Assembly (NCBI GenBank): GCA_003565295.1
Contig: PXCO01000013.1
Span: 1 to 50,631 of the forward strand
DNA: 50,631 bases
Source: Cyclobacteriaceae bacterium
Lineage (GTDB): Bacteria; Bacteroidota; Bacteroidia; Cytophagales; Cyclobacteriaceae
Reading direction: 5' to 3'
Position 1 is the first letter of the stretch. Each line of letters opens with the position of its first letter. Shown here piece by piece: positions 24,415-33,079 of this stretch. The notes under the pieces were generated by a model, which saw only the letters and a list, made by a program, of their open reading frames with translations, did no database searches and was not told the DNA's origin. A program made the position numbers and the translations under genes.

Positions 24415-25428
24415 ATGGCTAATTCCCTTTTGGAACTACACGATGATGGGTTGTATTGCTCCCAGGCGGATATCTATATAGATCCCTGGAGGCCTGTGGA
24501 TAAAGCAGTGATCACCCATGCCCATGCCGACCATGCCAGATGGGGGATGAAAAAGTACCTTGCCCATCAGCAATCTAAAAATATTATGAAGCATCGTCTG
24601 GGTGCAGATATTTCGCTTCAAACCTTGGCTTATGGAGAGACCATAAGCATCAATGGTGTAAAAGTCTCCTTACATCCTGCGGGGCATATTCCCGGGTCTT
24701 CTCAAGTCCGACTGAGTTATCAGGGAAAAGTGGCTGTAATCACAGGGGATTACAAAACCGAACATGATGGTCTTAGTCTAGGATTTGAACCCCTTTCCTG
24801 CCATCTTTTTGTTTCAGAGTGTACCTTCGGCCTGCCCATATACAAATGGGAACCTCAGCATATGGTAATGGATAAAATAAACCGATGGTGGGCGAAAAAC
24901 ACGGAAGCGGGAAGGTGTTCAGTACTTTTCACCTATGCCCTAGGGAAAGCTCAAAGGATTCATTGCCATTTAGATTTAAGTACCGGCCCTGTGTATTTAC
25001 ACGGGGCTGTTTGGAATACACATCAGGCCCTTTCTTCGGATGGTGTCAAATTGCCTGAGGCGGTGAAAGTGACACAAGATATCCCAAAATCCACGTTTAA
25101 ACAGGCACTTGTGATTGCTCCCCCCTCGGCTGCAGGGACCCCATGGATGAGAAAATTTTCCCCATACCGTACAGCCATCTGCTCAGGGTGGATGCAGGTA
25201 AGGGGAGCCAGGAGAAGAAGGGCTGCTGATGCAGGTTTTGTAGTTTCTGATCATGCGGACTGGCCTGGCCTAAATGAGGCCATACTCTCCACAGGGGCAG
25301 AGGAGGTTTTTCTTACCCATGGATATACTGATGTTTTTGCCAAACACTTAATCGAGCAGGGCGTCAATGCCAAAATACTGGAAACGCTTTTCACAGGGGA
25401 GACAGCAGATGGTGAAGAGGAGCAGTGA
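24415..25428 (+). CDS. Ligase-associated DNA exonuclease (metallo-beta-lactamase fold)
   Basis: 337 residues with the metallo-beta-lactamase metal motif H35-A-H37-A-D39-H40 (VITHAHADHARWG), a second motif HPAGHIPGSSQ, TGDYK, and late DHADWPGL and FLTHGYTD typical of the beta-CASP group. The family is the mRNA-3'-processing-like exonuclease usually encoded next to a DNA ligase and an Lhr-type helicase. Neither partner is in this window, so the usual repair cluster is split here. It ends 54 bp before guaA. Confidence 0.85.
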   Translation: MANSLLELHDDGLYCSQADIYIDPWRPVDKAVITHAHADHARWGMKKYLAHQQSKNIMKHRLGADISLQTLAYGETISINGVKVSLHPAGHIPGSSQVRLSYQGKVAVITGDYKTEHDGLSLGFEPLSCHLFVSECTFGLPIYKWEPQHMVMDKINRWWAKNTEAGRCSVLFTYALGKAQRIHCHLDLSTGPVYLHGAVWNTHQALSSDGVKLPEAVKVTQDIPKSTFKQALVIAPPSAAGTPWMRKFSPYRTAICSGWMQVRGARRRRAADAGFVVSDHADWPGLNEAILSTGAEEVFLTHGYTDVFAKHLIEQGVNAKILETLFTGETADGEEEQ

Positions 25429-25471
25429 CTTGAAAATTTCGGAAATTTTTCGGGATTTCCACGGGGCTGCT

Positions 25472-25479
25472 TACCTTTG
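25472..25479 (+). promoter_or_regulatory. Candidate -7 box abutting the guaA start codon
   Basis: TACCTTTG fits TAnnTTTG and ends 3 nt before the ATG at 25483. A transcript from it would start at about the A of the ATG, giving a leaderless guaA mRNA. Confidence 0.4.
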
Positions 25480-25482
25480 CGC

Positions 25483-27012
25483 ATGGCAGAACAGATTTTG
25501 ATCTTAGATTTTGGCTCTCAGTATACCCAGCTTATTGCCCGGAGGGTGAGAGAACTTAATGTGTATTGCGAGATACACCCCTACAATAATATCCCTACGC
25601 TCGATGATAATATCAGGGGAGTCATCCTTTCAGGTAGCCCCTGCTCGGTAAGGGATGAAGGTGCCCCGGATTTGGATTTGGACGAATTGCGCGGTCGCAT
25701 CCCCATTTTGGGTGTTTGCTATGGGGCCCAGCTAATGGCTCAAAAATACGGAGGCAATGTAGCTCCCTCAGAAATACGGGAGTATGGAAGGGCCAACCTT
25801 AGCCATCTAGATACCCATGTGGACTTATTTAAGGAAATGACCCATGGCTCTCAGGTATGGATGTCACATGGGGACACCATCAAGGAATTGCCGAAAGGTT
25901 TTGACATCATTGCAGGGACACCTTCTGTAAGAATAGCAGCCTATAAGGTACAGGAAGAACAAACGTATGGTATTCAATTTCACCCTGAGGTGACCCATAG
26001 TACTGAAGGTAAAAATCTCCTGAGAAACTTTGTGGTACACATTTGCGGTTGCTCCCAGGATTGGACCTCCGACGTATTTATAGATGCTACCATAGACGAA
26101 CTAATACACACCATAGGCAACGACAAGGTGGTCATGGGCTTGTCAGGAGGAGTTGACAGTTCCGTGGCGGCTACCTTGATTGATAGGGCCATAGGTGAAC
26201 ACCTCACCTGTGTTTTTGTGGACAATGGGCTATTGAGGAAGCACGAGTACGAGGAGGTGTTGGCCTCTTACAAGAACTTGGGGCTTAACGTTATTGGCGT
26301 GGATGCTAAACAGAAATTTTACGATGCACTTAAGGGCATTGATGATCCTGAAGGAAAGCGGAAAGCCATAGGAAGGACATTTATTGAGGTTTTTGATGAG
26401 GAGGCTCATAAAATCGAAGGAGTGAAATGGTTGGGGCAGGGCACCATCTATCCTGATGTAATAGAATCAGTATCTGTAAATGGCCCATCTGCTACCATTA
26501 AATCCCACCATAATGTGGGGGGATTGCCTGAATTCATGAAATTAAAAGTAGTGGAACCCCTTAAGACGCTATTTAAGGACGGGGTGAGGGAAGTTGGAAG
26601 GGCCTTGGAAATTCCTGAGAATATCATTGGTAGACATCCTTTTCCTGGCCCTGGGCTGGCCATAAGGATTCTGGGAGACATCACTCCGGAAAAGGTCGCC
26701 ACCCTACAGGAAGTGGATTATATTTTTATCCAAGGTTTACGCGAGCAGGGATTATATGATCAGGTATGGCAGGCAGGGGCCATACTGTTACCCATACAAG
26801 CGGTAGGGGTAATGGGCGATGAAAGGACCTATGAAAGGGTAGTAGCACTCCGGGCAGTTTCTTCAGTGGATGGGATGACAGCGGACTGGGTCCACCTTCC
26901 GTATGAATTTCTGGGAAAAATCTCCAATGACATCATCAATAAAGTAAAAGGAGTAAACCGCGTGGTTTACGACATCAGTTCCAAACCTCCTGCCACTATT
27001 GAGTGGGAATGA
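25483..27012 (+). CDS. guaA: GMP synthase (glutamine-hydrolysing)
   Basis: 509 residues. Converts XMP to GMP using ammonia from glutamine. The glutaminase domain (1-190) has the triad C79 (GVCYGAQ), H167 and E169 (FHPEVTHS). The ATP pyrophosphatase domain starts with the P-loop GLSGGVDSS (219-227). The C-terminal dimerisation domain ends [20 protein letters not shown], the conserved GuaA terminus. I use the ATG at 25483 ([16 protein letters not shown]) and not a TTG two codons earlier. A strong bidirectional hairpin follows the stop. Confidence 0.97.
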   Translation: MAEQILILDFGSQYTQLIARRVRELNVYCEIHPYNNIPTLDDNIRGVILSGSPCSVRDEGAPDLDLDELRGRIPILGVCYGAQLMAQKYGGNVAPSEIREYGRANLSHLDTHVDLFKEMTHGSQVWMSHGDTIKELPKGFDIIAGTPSVRIAAYKVQEEQTYGIQFHPEVTHSTEGKNLLRNFVVHICGCSQDWTSDVFIDATIDELIHTIGNDKVVMGLSGGVDSSVAATLIDRAIGEHLTCVFVDNGLLRKHEYEEVLASYKNLGLNVIGVDAKQKFYDALKGIDDPEGKRKAIGRTFIEVFDEEAHKIEGVKWLGQGTIYPDVIESVSVNGPSATIKSHHNVGGLPEFMKLKVVEPLKTLFKDGVREVGRALEIPENIIGRHPFPGPGLAIRILGDITPEKVATLQEVDYIFIQGLREQGLYDQVWQAGAILLPIQAVGVMGDERTYERVVALRAVSSVDGMTADWVHLPYEFLGKISNDIINKVKGVNRVVYDISSKPPATIEWE

Positions 27013-27019
27013 AAAAAAT

Positions 27020-27051
27020 GGGTTGAGAGAAATTCCAGCATCTCTCAACCC
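27020..27051. terminator. Bidirectional terminator between guaA and the convergent small gene
   Basis: GGGTTGAGAGA and TCTCTCAACCC form a perfect 11-bp stem with a 10-nt loop. An A-run precedes it, which becomes a T-run for the minus-strand gene that ends at 27063. Confidence 0.75.
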
Positions 27052-27062
27052 CATTAAGTTAA

Positions 27063-27380
27063 TCAACCAACTTCTTCAATTTCCCCTCCTTCACTATCAT
27101 ATTTTTTAGTGATGGATTCGTTCTCAAGCCCAAAGGTTACTACATAATGAACTTTATCATCATCAGTGACCTTAAAAGCCTGGGAGATTTGAAGGTGGTT
27201 CACCTCTTCGTTTTCAGCAATAGCCTTTTTTACTGGCTCAGGCAGATCTTCGGGATTAATTTTAATCCTGTCTTGAATGATCTCAAGGGTACTAACGACA
27301 GGTACATTGTTTTTGGGAATTGCTTGTGATAATGAAATTCCCAAAAACAAACAGGCGATAATCATTGCTGTCTTTTTCAT
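27063..27380 (-). CDS. Small secreted protein, unknown function
   Basis: 105 residues with a clear signal peptide (MKKTAMIIACLFLGISLSQA, then IPK). The mature part (about 85 residues, acidic) contains INPEDLPEPVKKAIAENEEV and VHYVVTFGLENESITKKYDS. This recalls small PepSY-like periplasmic proteins of Bacteroidetes (LP.....I....), but the match is weak. It stands alone, convergent with guaA. Confidence 0.7.
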   Translation of the reverse strand: MKKTAMIIACLFLGISLSQAIPKNNVPVVSTLEIIQDRIKINPEDLPEPVKKAIAENEEVNHLQISQAFKVTDDDKVHYVVTFGLENESITKKYDSEGGEIEEVG

Positions 27381-27682
27381 GGTAATAATTGGTTTGTTGT
27401 ATCAATGAATGTTCATACTTGGTGCCAAAAAAAAACACTCTCAGCTTAGTGATTTAAGCGGGTTTTAAATGACCAAGTGTGATTAGTTTCTACATTTTGC
27501 GTATTTATGTCTAAAAAAATCATCTAATATAAATAAAAAATAGTATAATGTATAGTAAATAACAGATTCATCTTTCCATTTGTCAACAGGCTCTAAGCCC
27601 AAGTGAAAATAGGTGTGGGATTTAGTTTAAAAACCATTAATTTCGCAGATGGCAAAAGCGATTAGGCTTAAAATTTAAAATC
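27381..27682. other. Divergent intergenic region
   Basis: AT-rich gap between the small secreted gene (minus) and the TPR/periplasmic-binding gene (plus). I see only a degenerate TAATTTCG about 30-40 nt before the latter's start and no repeats or RNA gene. Confidence 0.4.
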
Positions 27683-29380
27683 ATGAATTTCAAAATAATA
27701 AAGACTTTCAGTTCATTTTCTTTTCCCTTGGTCTTTTTGTTACTGATGATAAGTGTGTCTTCACTGATGGCTCAAGCAGCCTTGGAAGATTATAATGAGG
27801 GTAAAAGAATCCTTGAAGAGGGGCAATTTCAGGAGGCTATGGAGTTGCTAAGGCCCTATATGGATGTTCAAAGGTATGGTGAATTAAGTCCCTATGCCAC
27901 TTATCATTTTGCCAGGGCTGCTTATGCAAACCGGCAGTTTGAACTGGCAAAGTCTGCCTTAAGCACATTGTTAGAGGAAAGTAATTGGCCAAAATTGGAT
28001 GAGGCCAGGTATCTGCTGGCTTTGGTGAATTTTGAAAGAAACAAGCCTAATGATGCCTTACCTGTGGTTCAATCCATTGCCTCGGAGAATCTCAGGTTGG
28101 AAGCTTACAGAGCTTCGTACAATTACCTAAAAGAAGTGCCTTCAAGCGTGTTGATGCTGCAATATGAGCAGTTTGGTGATAATTTGGGTCTGATAATGGC
28201 TTTAAGGGAGCAATTAGTGGAGAAATCCTCCTTATCTTCCCAAGAAAAATCTGTTTTTGAGCAGATTAGGGACATACAGCTTCCTGGCAGGGAGGAAGAG
28301 GAAGACAAAAAACGGGAAATTAATGAAACCCTGGAGGTGGCCATAGTGCTGCCTTTCAACTATAACGGTGGATCAGGGGTGAAGAGGCTCCAGTCAAATA
28401 ACTTTATATTTGAACTATATAGGGGGATTGACATGGCATTGGAAAATGCAAAAGCCAGTGGGCTGGATATTTCCGTAAAAACCTTTGATACCGAACGAAA
28501 TCCGGATAGGGTGGCAGGGATACTTCAAGATCCTTTTTTTAGAAAAGCGGATGTAATCATAGGGCCAATCTACCCCGAAGAGGTGGAGATTGTTTCCGAA
28601 TTCGCCAAAGATTGGAAAATTCCCTTCGTCAACCCTTTATCCAATATTGGGGAACATTTGACTTCCTCCGGGCATTCTTATTTGTTCAGACCCTCGGTGG
28701 AGGCCATCACAGATAATACCATTAAATACCTAAATAATTTAGGTGATAAGAATAAAATTGCAATTGCCTACTCAGGTACCTCAAGGGATGAGTTATTGGC
28801 CAAAAGTTTTGAAGAAAAGGCGAGAAGAAATGGATATGACCTGCTCACAGTCCAGAAGGTGAGTGCCAGGGATATGAGGGGTTTTTTCGAGAGCGTAGGA
28901 CTTTTGGATGGACAAGGAAATAGAAGGGCGGATGCATTGGTGATTTTTTCGGACGACCCAAATGTGGCTTCCCCGACTTTTTCCCTGGTGGAATCTTCAG
29001 GTTCCTCTGTCCCGGTTATTGTCATGGACAGTTGGTTATATTTCAATTTTGCCAGCTATGAAATGATGGAAGCCCAGGACTTTCATTTCATCAGTAACAA
29101 CAGCCTACGGTTGGGAGCTGAAGAAATTGAAAATTTCCGGGAGGAGTTTTTTGAGCGTTTTAAAAGCTTTCCTGGGTTGAATGCCTACCTGGGTTATGAG
29201 TTGGTTCATTTAATTACTGAGGTCATCAATGTGCAAAAGGGATTTGACTTCAAGGAGAACCTTAAAGCCTCTGACTTTATCTCGGGAAAATTGACCTTTG
29301 GGTTTGACTTCACAAAAAACAGTTCGAATAATTATGTCCCCATTTTGCGTTTAGAAGAAGGGGTGTTGGTAATAGAATGA
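27683..29380 (+). CDS. TPR + periplasmic-binding-fold protein (ABC substrate-binding / LpoA-like)
   Basis: 565 residues with a signal peptide (to about 31, SSLMA, then QAAL). Residues 33-200 form TPR-like helical repeats (DYNEGKRILEEGQFQEAMEL), and 215-560 a type I periplasmic-binding fold (VAIVLPFNYNGG, ADVIIGPIYPEEVEIVSEFA, FVNPLSNIG). The combination resembles LpoA-type activators of penicillin-binding proteins and amino-acid ABC binding proteins; which applies is not decidable, and no permease gene is near. Its TGA overlaps the hemL ATG (ATGA), suggesting coupled expression, although a direct functional link with haem synthesis is not apparent. Confidence 0.75.
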   Translation: MNFKIIKTFSSFSFPLVFLLLMISVSSLMAQAALEDYNEGKRILEEGQFQEAMELLRPYMDVQRYGELSPYATYHFARAAYANRQFELAKSALSTLLEESNWPKLDEARYLLALVNFERNKPNDALPVVQSIASENLRLEAYRASYNYLKEVPSSVLMLQYEQFGDNLGLIMALREQLVEKSSLSSQEKSVFEQIRDIQLPGREEEEDKKREINETLEVAIVLPFNYNGGSGVKRLQSNNFIFELYRGIDMALENAKASGLDISVKTFDTERNPDRVAGILQDPFFRKADVIIGPIYPEEVEIVSEFAKDWKIPFVNPLSNIGEHLTSSGHSYLFRPSVEAITDNTIKYLNNLGDKNKIAIAYSGTSRDELLAKSFEEKARRNGYDLLTVQKVSARDMRGFFESVGLLDGQGNRRADALVIFSDDPNVASPTFSLVESSGSSVPVIVMDSWLYFNFASYEMMEAQDFHFISNNSLRLGAEEIENFREEFFERFKSFPGLNAYLGYELVHLITEVINVQKGFDFKENLKASDFISGKLTFGFDFTKNSSNNYVPILRLEEGVLVIE

Positions 29381-30678
29381 GAACAATGAATATTCAAAAG
29401 AGCAAAGATTTATTTTCGGAAGCAAAGCAGTATATCCCCGGAGGGGTAAATTCACCCGTAAGGGCATTCAAGGCCGTAGGTGGAGACCCCTTATTCATTA
29501 AAAGAGCTGAGGGGGCCTATCTTTACGATGAAGATGGTAACGCTTTTATAGAACTGATCAATAGCTGGGGACCCATGATATTGGGCCACAACCATCCTGC
29601 GGTGCGGGAAGCGGTTTTACATGCTATTGAAGGAGGAACTTCCTTTGGAGCACCCACAGCCAGGGAGGTGGAGATTGCAGAACTTATCTGCGCCATGGTA
29701 CCCTCTGTGGAAAAGGTAAGAATGGTCAACAGTGGCACTGAGGCTACTATGTCTGCCATACGGCTGGCTAGAGGGTACACGGGAAGAGACAAATTCATTA
29801 AGTTTGAAGGTAATTATCATGGGCATGGGGACTCATTTCTCATTGCTGCCGGCTCCGGTGCCATGACCATGGGAACTCCCAATTCACCCGGAGTAACCAA
29901 GGGGACGGCCATGGATACACTTCTTGCGCCCTATAATGATCTGAAAGCAGTAAGTGACTTGGTGGCTGCTAATAAAGATGAAATTGCAGCAATTATTCTG
30001 GAACCTGTGGCAGGCAATATGGGCTGTGTGTTGCCCCAACCAAATTTCTTACAAGGCCTAAGGGATTTGTGTGACAAGGAAGGGATCGTATTGATTTTTG
30101 ACGAGGTGATGACCGGCTTTAGACTTTCAAAGGGAGGGGCCCAGGAGCTACTGGAGGTAAAACCAGATATGACCACCATGGGGAAAATTATTGGCGGGGG
30201 AATGCCCGTAGGAGCATATGGGGGCAGAAAAGAAATCATGGAGTTTGTGTCTCCGGAAGGGCCGGTGTACCAGGCCGGCACTCTTTCCGGTAATCCTGTG
30301 GCAATGGCTGCTGGGCTTGCCATGCTTCATTATCTTAATGATCACCCTGAAGTCTATACAAAATTAGCGTCCACTGGAAATAGACTGGTACAAGGAATTG
30401 AAGAAACCGTTCAGTCCATGGGACTTCCCTATAGGATCAACCATGTTGGGAGCATGTACAGCTTGTTTTTTACCGACAAAAAAGTGGGAGATCTGGAATC
30501 TGCCCAAAGCTGTGACACAATACTATTCGGCAAATATTTTCAAGCGATGCTCAAAAGAGGGGTTTATCTCGCCCCTTCACAGTTTGAGAGTCTGTTTCTT
30601 TCCACCGCCTTGGAGGAAAAGGAAATTAACCACATTTTGGAGGCAAATGAGGCCTCTTTAAAGGAAATTTCAGGGTGA
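29377..30678 (+). CDS. hemL: Glutamate-1-semialdehyde 2,1-aminomutase
   Basis: 433 residues. PLP enzyme that converts glutamate-1-semialdehyde to 5-aminolevulinate in tetrapyrrole synthesis. Family motifs: YIPGGVNSPVRAF near the start, VRMVNSGTEATMSAIRLAR (115-132), FDEVMTGFRLSKGG, and the PLP lysine K270 in TTMGKIIGGGMPVGAYGG. The ATG at 29377 overlaps the upstream stop by 4 nt; an alternative ATG three codons on (29386, MNIQKSK) would fit the family equally well. Confidence 0.95.
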   Translation: MRTMNIQKSKDLFSEAKQYIPGGVNSPVRAFKAVGGDPLFIKRAEGAYLYDEDGNAFIELINSWGPMILGHNHPAVREAVLHAIEGGTSFGAPTAREVEIAELICAMVPSVEKVRMVNSGTEATMSAIRLARGYTGRDKFIKFEGNYHGHGDSFLIAAGSGAMTMGTPNSPGVTKGTAMDTLLAPYNDLKAVSDLVAANKDEIAAIILEPVAGNMGCVLPQPNFLQGLRDLCDKEGIVLIFDEVMTGFRLSKGGAQELLEVKPDMTTMGKIIGGGMPVGAYGGRKEIMEFVSPEGPVYQAGTLSGNPVAMAAGLAMLHYLNDHPEVYTKLASTGNRLVQGIEETVQSMGLPYRINHVGSMYSLFFTDKKVGDLESAQSCDTILFGKYFQAMLKRGVYLAPSQFESLFLSTALEEKEINHILEANEASLKEISG

Positions 30679-30701
30679 AAAAAAATGGCAATGTATAAAA
30701 T

Positions 30702-30732
30702 AAAAAAGGCAGGTTTTATCCCTGCCTTTTTT
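30702..30732. terminator. Bidirectional terminator after hemL
   Basis: A6-GGCAGG-7 nt-CCTGCC-T6: perfect GC stem with A-run and T-run on either side, in the 75-bp gap between convergent hemL and the DUF4168 gene. Confidence 0.88.
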
Positions 30733-30753
30733 ATTAAGAATGTAAAACGATAA

Positions 30754-31245
30754 TCATTCTAGGTCTCCAATCATAGAATCCACTTTTTCTTTTACTTTGG
30801 GGCTTTGATTGTAAGCAATGGACATCTCCTGAAACTTTTGAACCTCCATATCATTTTCAGAGATGGTTTTCTGCATCTCTTGATTGGTTTCTTCCTGTAC
30901 CTTCATTACTTCCTGACCGGCTTCATTGAACTTTGCAATTTCCTCTGGGTCATCAGATACATCCGTAATATTTCCAGCCTGCTGAGCCTGGGCGAGCATT
31001 TGGAACCTTTCTACATCGATCCCCTGCTCATTAATGGCATTCATCATTTTTTGCTGAGCCTGTTCCTGAAGCGGGATCATTTCCATGTTGATTTTTACGA
31101 ACTTCTCATATTCTTCATCCGTGAATTCATCGTTCACCTGCTGTTGCTGGGGGGTGGGCAATTGCTGTGCCATTACGCCAAAGGCAAAACAAAGGGACAA
31201 AAGGATGGAGAATGAGAAAACTTTTGATAATTTTGAATAAGACAT
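30754..31245 (-). CDS. DUF4168-type secreted protein
   Basis: 163 residues from the ATG at 31245 (an adjacent in-frame GTG would add one residue). Signal peptide of about 27 residues ends GVMA, then QQLPTPQQQQ. The mature chain is acidic, helical and rich in Gln, Glu and Met, with two related stretches (DEEYEKFVKINMEMIPLQEQ and EEIAKFNEAGQEVMKVQEET) as in DUF4168. Proteins of this family are exported; their function is unknown. Single gene bounded by a terminator. Confidence 0.75.
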   Translation of the reverse strand: MSYSKLSKVFSFSILLSLCFAFGVMAQQLPTPQQQQVNDEFTDEEYEKFVKINMEMIPLQEQAQQKMMNAINEQGIDVERFQMLAQAQQAGNITDVSDDPEEIAKFNEAGQEVMKVQEETNQEMQKTISENDMEVQKFQEMSIAYNQSPKVKEKVDSMIGDLE

Positions 31246-31349
31246 CACATCTAGTTGATTATAATTTAACTTCGTTTTGGAGAGTTAAAATTGCAATTAT
31301 TATTCCAATTTTAGAAAATAGTTTCGTTAATTAAAGTTAATTCAGGTTT

Positions 31350-31703
31350 ATGAGTGCAAAAATATTTGGGATCAAGAACTGCAACACCATGAAAAAAACC
31401 TTCGTTTTTTTTCAAAATGAGGGGATTTCCTATGATTTTGTCGATTATAAAAAGGAAAAACCAAGTAGGGAATTATTAGTAAAATTTTCTGAAAAATTAG
31501 GCCTAGACCAAGTGGTGAACCGTAAAGGTATGACGTTTAGAAAGCTTTCAGATCAAGAAAAGGAGTTGACACAGCAGGTAGAAACGGCCATTCCCTTGCT
31601 TCAGGAGAAATCCAGTATGATCAAACGCCCCATCATAGCGTTTCCCAATGGGGAGCTATTAGCTGGGTTCGACGAAGAGGCCATATTGGCCAAGGGTAGA
31701 TAA
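31350..31703 (+). CDS. Spx/MgsR/ArsC-like thioredoxin-fold protein
   Basis: 117 residues. Opens SAKIFGIKNCNTMKKTFVFF with a single cysteine (C11) at the ArsC active-site place; the CxxC of Spx is absent. Continues ISYDFVDYKKEKPSRELL and ends with the family tail IKRPIIAFPNGELLAGFDEE. This fits the YffB/ArsC-related subgroup rather than a true RNA polymerase-binding Spx, but transfer between these names is common. Single gene, cytoplasmic. Confidence 0.8.
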   Translation: MSAKIFGIKNCNTMKKTFVFFQNEGISYDFVDYKKEKPSRELLVKFSEKLGLDQVVNRKGMTFRKLSDQEKELTQQVETAIPLLQEKSSMIKRPIIAFPNGELLAGFDEEAILAKGR

Positions 31704-31743
31704 GGAGAAGGGTTAGCCACAGAAGTAAGGTTGGGTATATTAT

Positions 31744-31950
31744 GCCACAGATGCACAGATGGTTGTGTCTGTAGTTAAAAATAAAGCACAGAGGGTGCTT
31801 TTTGGCATTATAACCTTATCCCTCGTGTATTTATGGCCACAGATGCACAGATGGTTGTGTCTTTAGGTAAAAATAAAGTGCAGAGGGTGCTTTTTGGCAT
31901 TATAGCCTTATCCCTTGTGTTTTTATGGCCACAGATGCACAGATGGTTTT
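31744..31950 (+). repeat. 92-bp tandem repeat, 2.3 copies
   Basis: The marker GCCACAGATGCACAGATGG begins at 31744, 31836 and 31928, an exact period of 92 bp. Copies 1 and 2 differ at only a few positions (for example GTAG/TTAG and AAGCAC/AAGTGC). The third copy is cut after about 20 bp. It lies in the 399-bp non-coding gap 31704-32102, where I see no gene. Confidence 0.85.
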
Positions 31951-32028
31951 TTTGCTGAAGATCTGCACTGGATACAAGTAGCTGTATTGGTGGGCGATTG
32001 ATAATTAACCAAATGGGTGATTAAGGGG

Positions 32029-32053
32029 TTAAGGGCATTTTTTTTGCCCTTAA
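32029..32053. terminator. Hairpin near the 3' end of the minus-strand isomerase gene
   Basis: TTAAGGGC and GCCCTTAA pair across a T-rich loop. No T-run follows the stem, so termination is uncertain. Confidence 0.3.
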
Positions 32054-32102
32054 TCTCTCAAGGTCTAAATGGAACCCATTACTTTCTTATAACGCCATAT
32101 TT

Positions 32103-33059
32103 TCACACCAAATTAACAGTCCTCCACATCGCCTTCGAAGTTGCGGCCAGAGCGGCTTCGTCTTCCATGGCATTTAGTTTGGCATTGAAAGGCTCAGCCC
32201 GCACAGGGCCATCGTATCCTATATCGATCAGTGCCCCAATAAAACCTTTTAAATCAATTAACCCACTATCGCCGGGCAATTGCCTTTCCCCATCCACTTG
32301 TTCCTCCACTGTCCTTCCTGCGGTGGCGTCATTTAGGTCGCAGGTGACAATCTGCTGATTGTTGAGTTGCTTGAGGTCTTCCACGCTCTCTTTGCTACAG
32401 AACCAGTGAAAGCTGTCCAATTGCAGTCCCACCCCGGGTACATCAATGGCATCCACCAGTTCCAACATCTCTTTCATGGTACCCACAAATGGGTAGCGGT
32501 TACTGATTTTCAGGGATTTGGTGCCCACATATTCCAGCCCTAGCCGTATATTGTGTGCATGTAGAACTTTTGCCACTTCCCTCAGGCGCTGTTTATGTTG
32601 CTCAAAGTTTTGGGAATAGGTAAGTTCATTGTGGGAAGGCATTATCCAGGTATTCATCCGTGTAACGTTGGCACTTTGCAAGGCTTTAGCGATCCCGGGC
32701 AGTTCTTTCAACCCTTCTAAAAAAGTGGCATTGTCCTTTCGGAAGTCTACTGTCAGGCCGGCAGCATCCCATGTGAGTTGCTTCTCCTGCATTCGCCCTA
32801 GATAATCTCTAAGGGCATTGCCTTCCATCTCCTTGATTTGATTGGGTATGGGTATAATTGCCTCAAAATTATGGTCTGCGGCCTGCTGTAATAATTTTTC
32901 CTGATCTGACTTTACACCTATGGCAAAGGGATGTAGGCTGATGCGGAATTTACGTTCTGCACGTTGTATGTCAATAGGATGAGAGAAGGCAGGCAAGGCC
33001 CACCCTGTGCCCATTACAGCTCCAAGGGCCAGGAATCTTCTTCGGGTAATCTGGGTCAT
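32103..33059 (-). CDS. Tat-exported sugar phosphate isomerase/epimerase-like TIM barrel
   Basis: 318 residues. Starts MTQITRRRFLALGAVMGTGW with a twin-arginine signal (RRRFL), so it should act outside the cytoplasm. The rest is an AP-endonuclease-2-type TIM barrel (xylose isomerase-like), with metal-site style motifs LGLEYVGTK, VGLQLDSFHWF and GPVRAEPFNA. The family includes sugar isomerases, epimerases and hydroxypyruvate isomerase-like proteins; the substrate is open. It follows the DUF1501 gene by 20 bp in a likely three-gene operon. Confidence 0.82.
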   Translation of the reverse strand: MTQITRRRFLALGAVMGTGWALPAFSHPIDIQRAERKFRISLHPFAIGVKSDQEKLLQQAADHNFEAIIPIPNQIKEMEGNALRDYLGRMQEKQLTWDAAGLTVDFRKDNATFLEGLKELPGIAKALQSANVTRMNTWIMPSHNELTYSQNFEQHKQRLREVAKVLHAHNIRLGLEYVGTKSLKISNRYPFVGTMKEMLELVDAIDVPGVGLQLDSFHWFCSKESVEDLKQLNNQQIVTCDLNDATAGRTVEEQVDGERQLPGDSGLIDLKGFIGALIDIGYDGPVRAEPFNAKLNAMEDEAALAATSKAMWRTVNLV

Positions 33060-33079
33060 ATGAAAGTTTAAGGTTTGAT

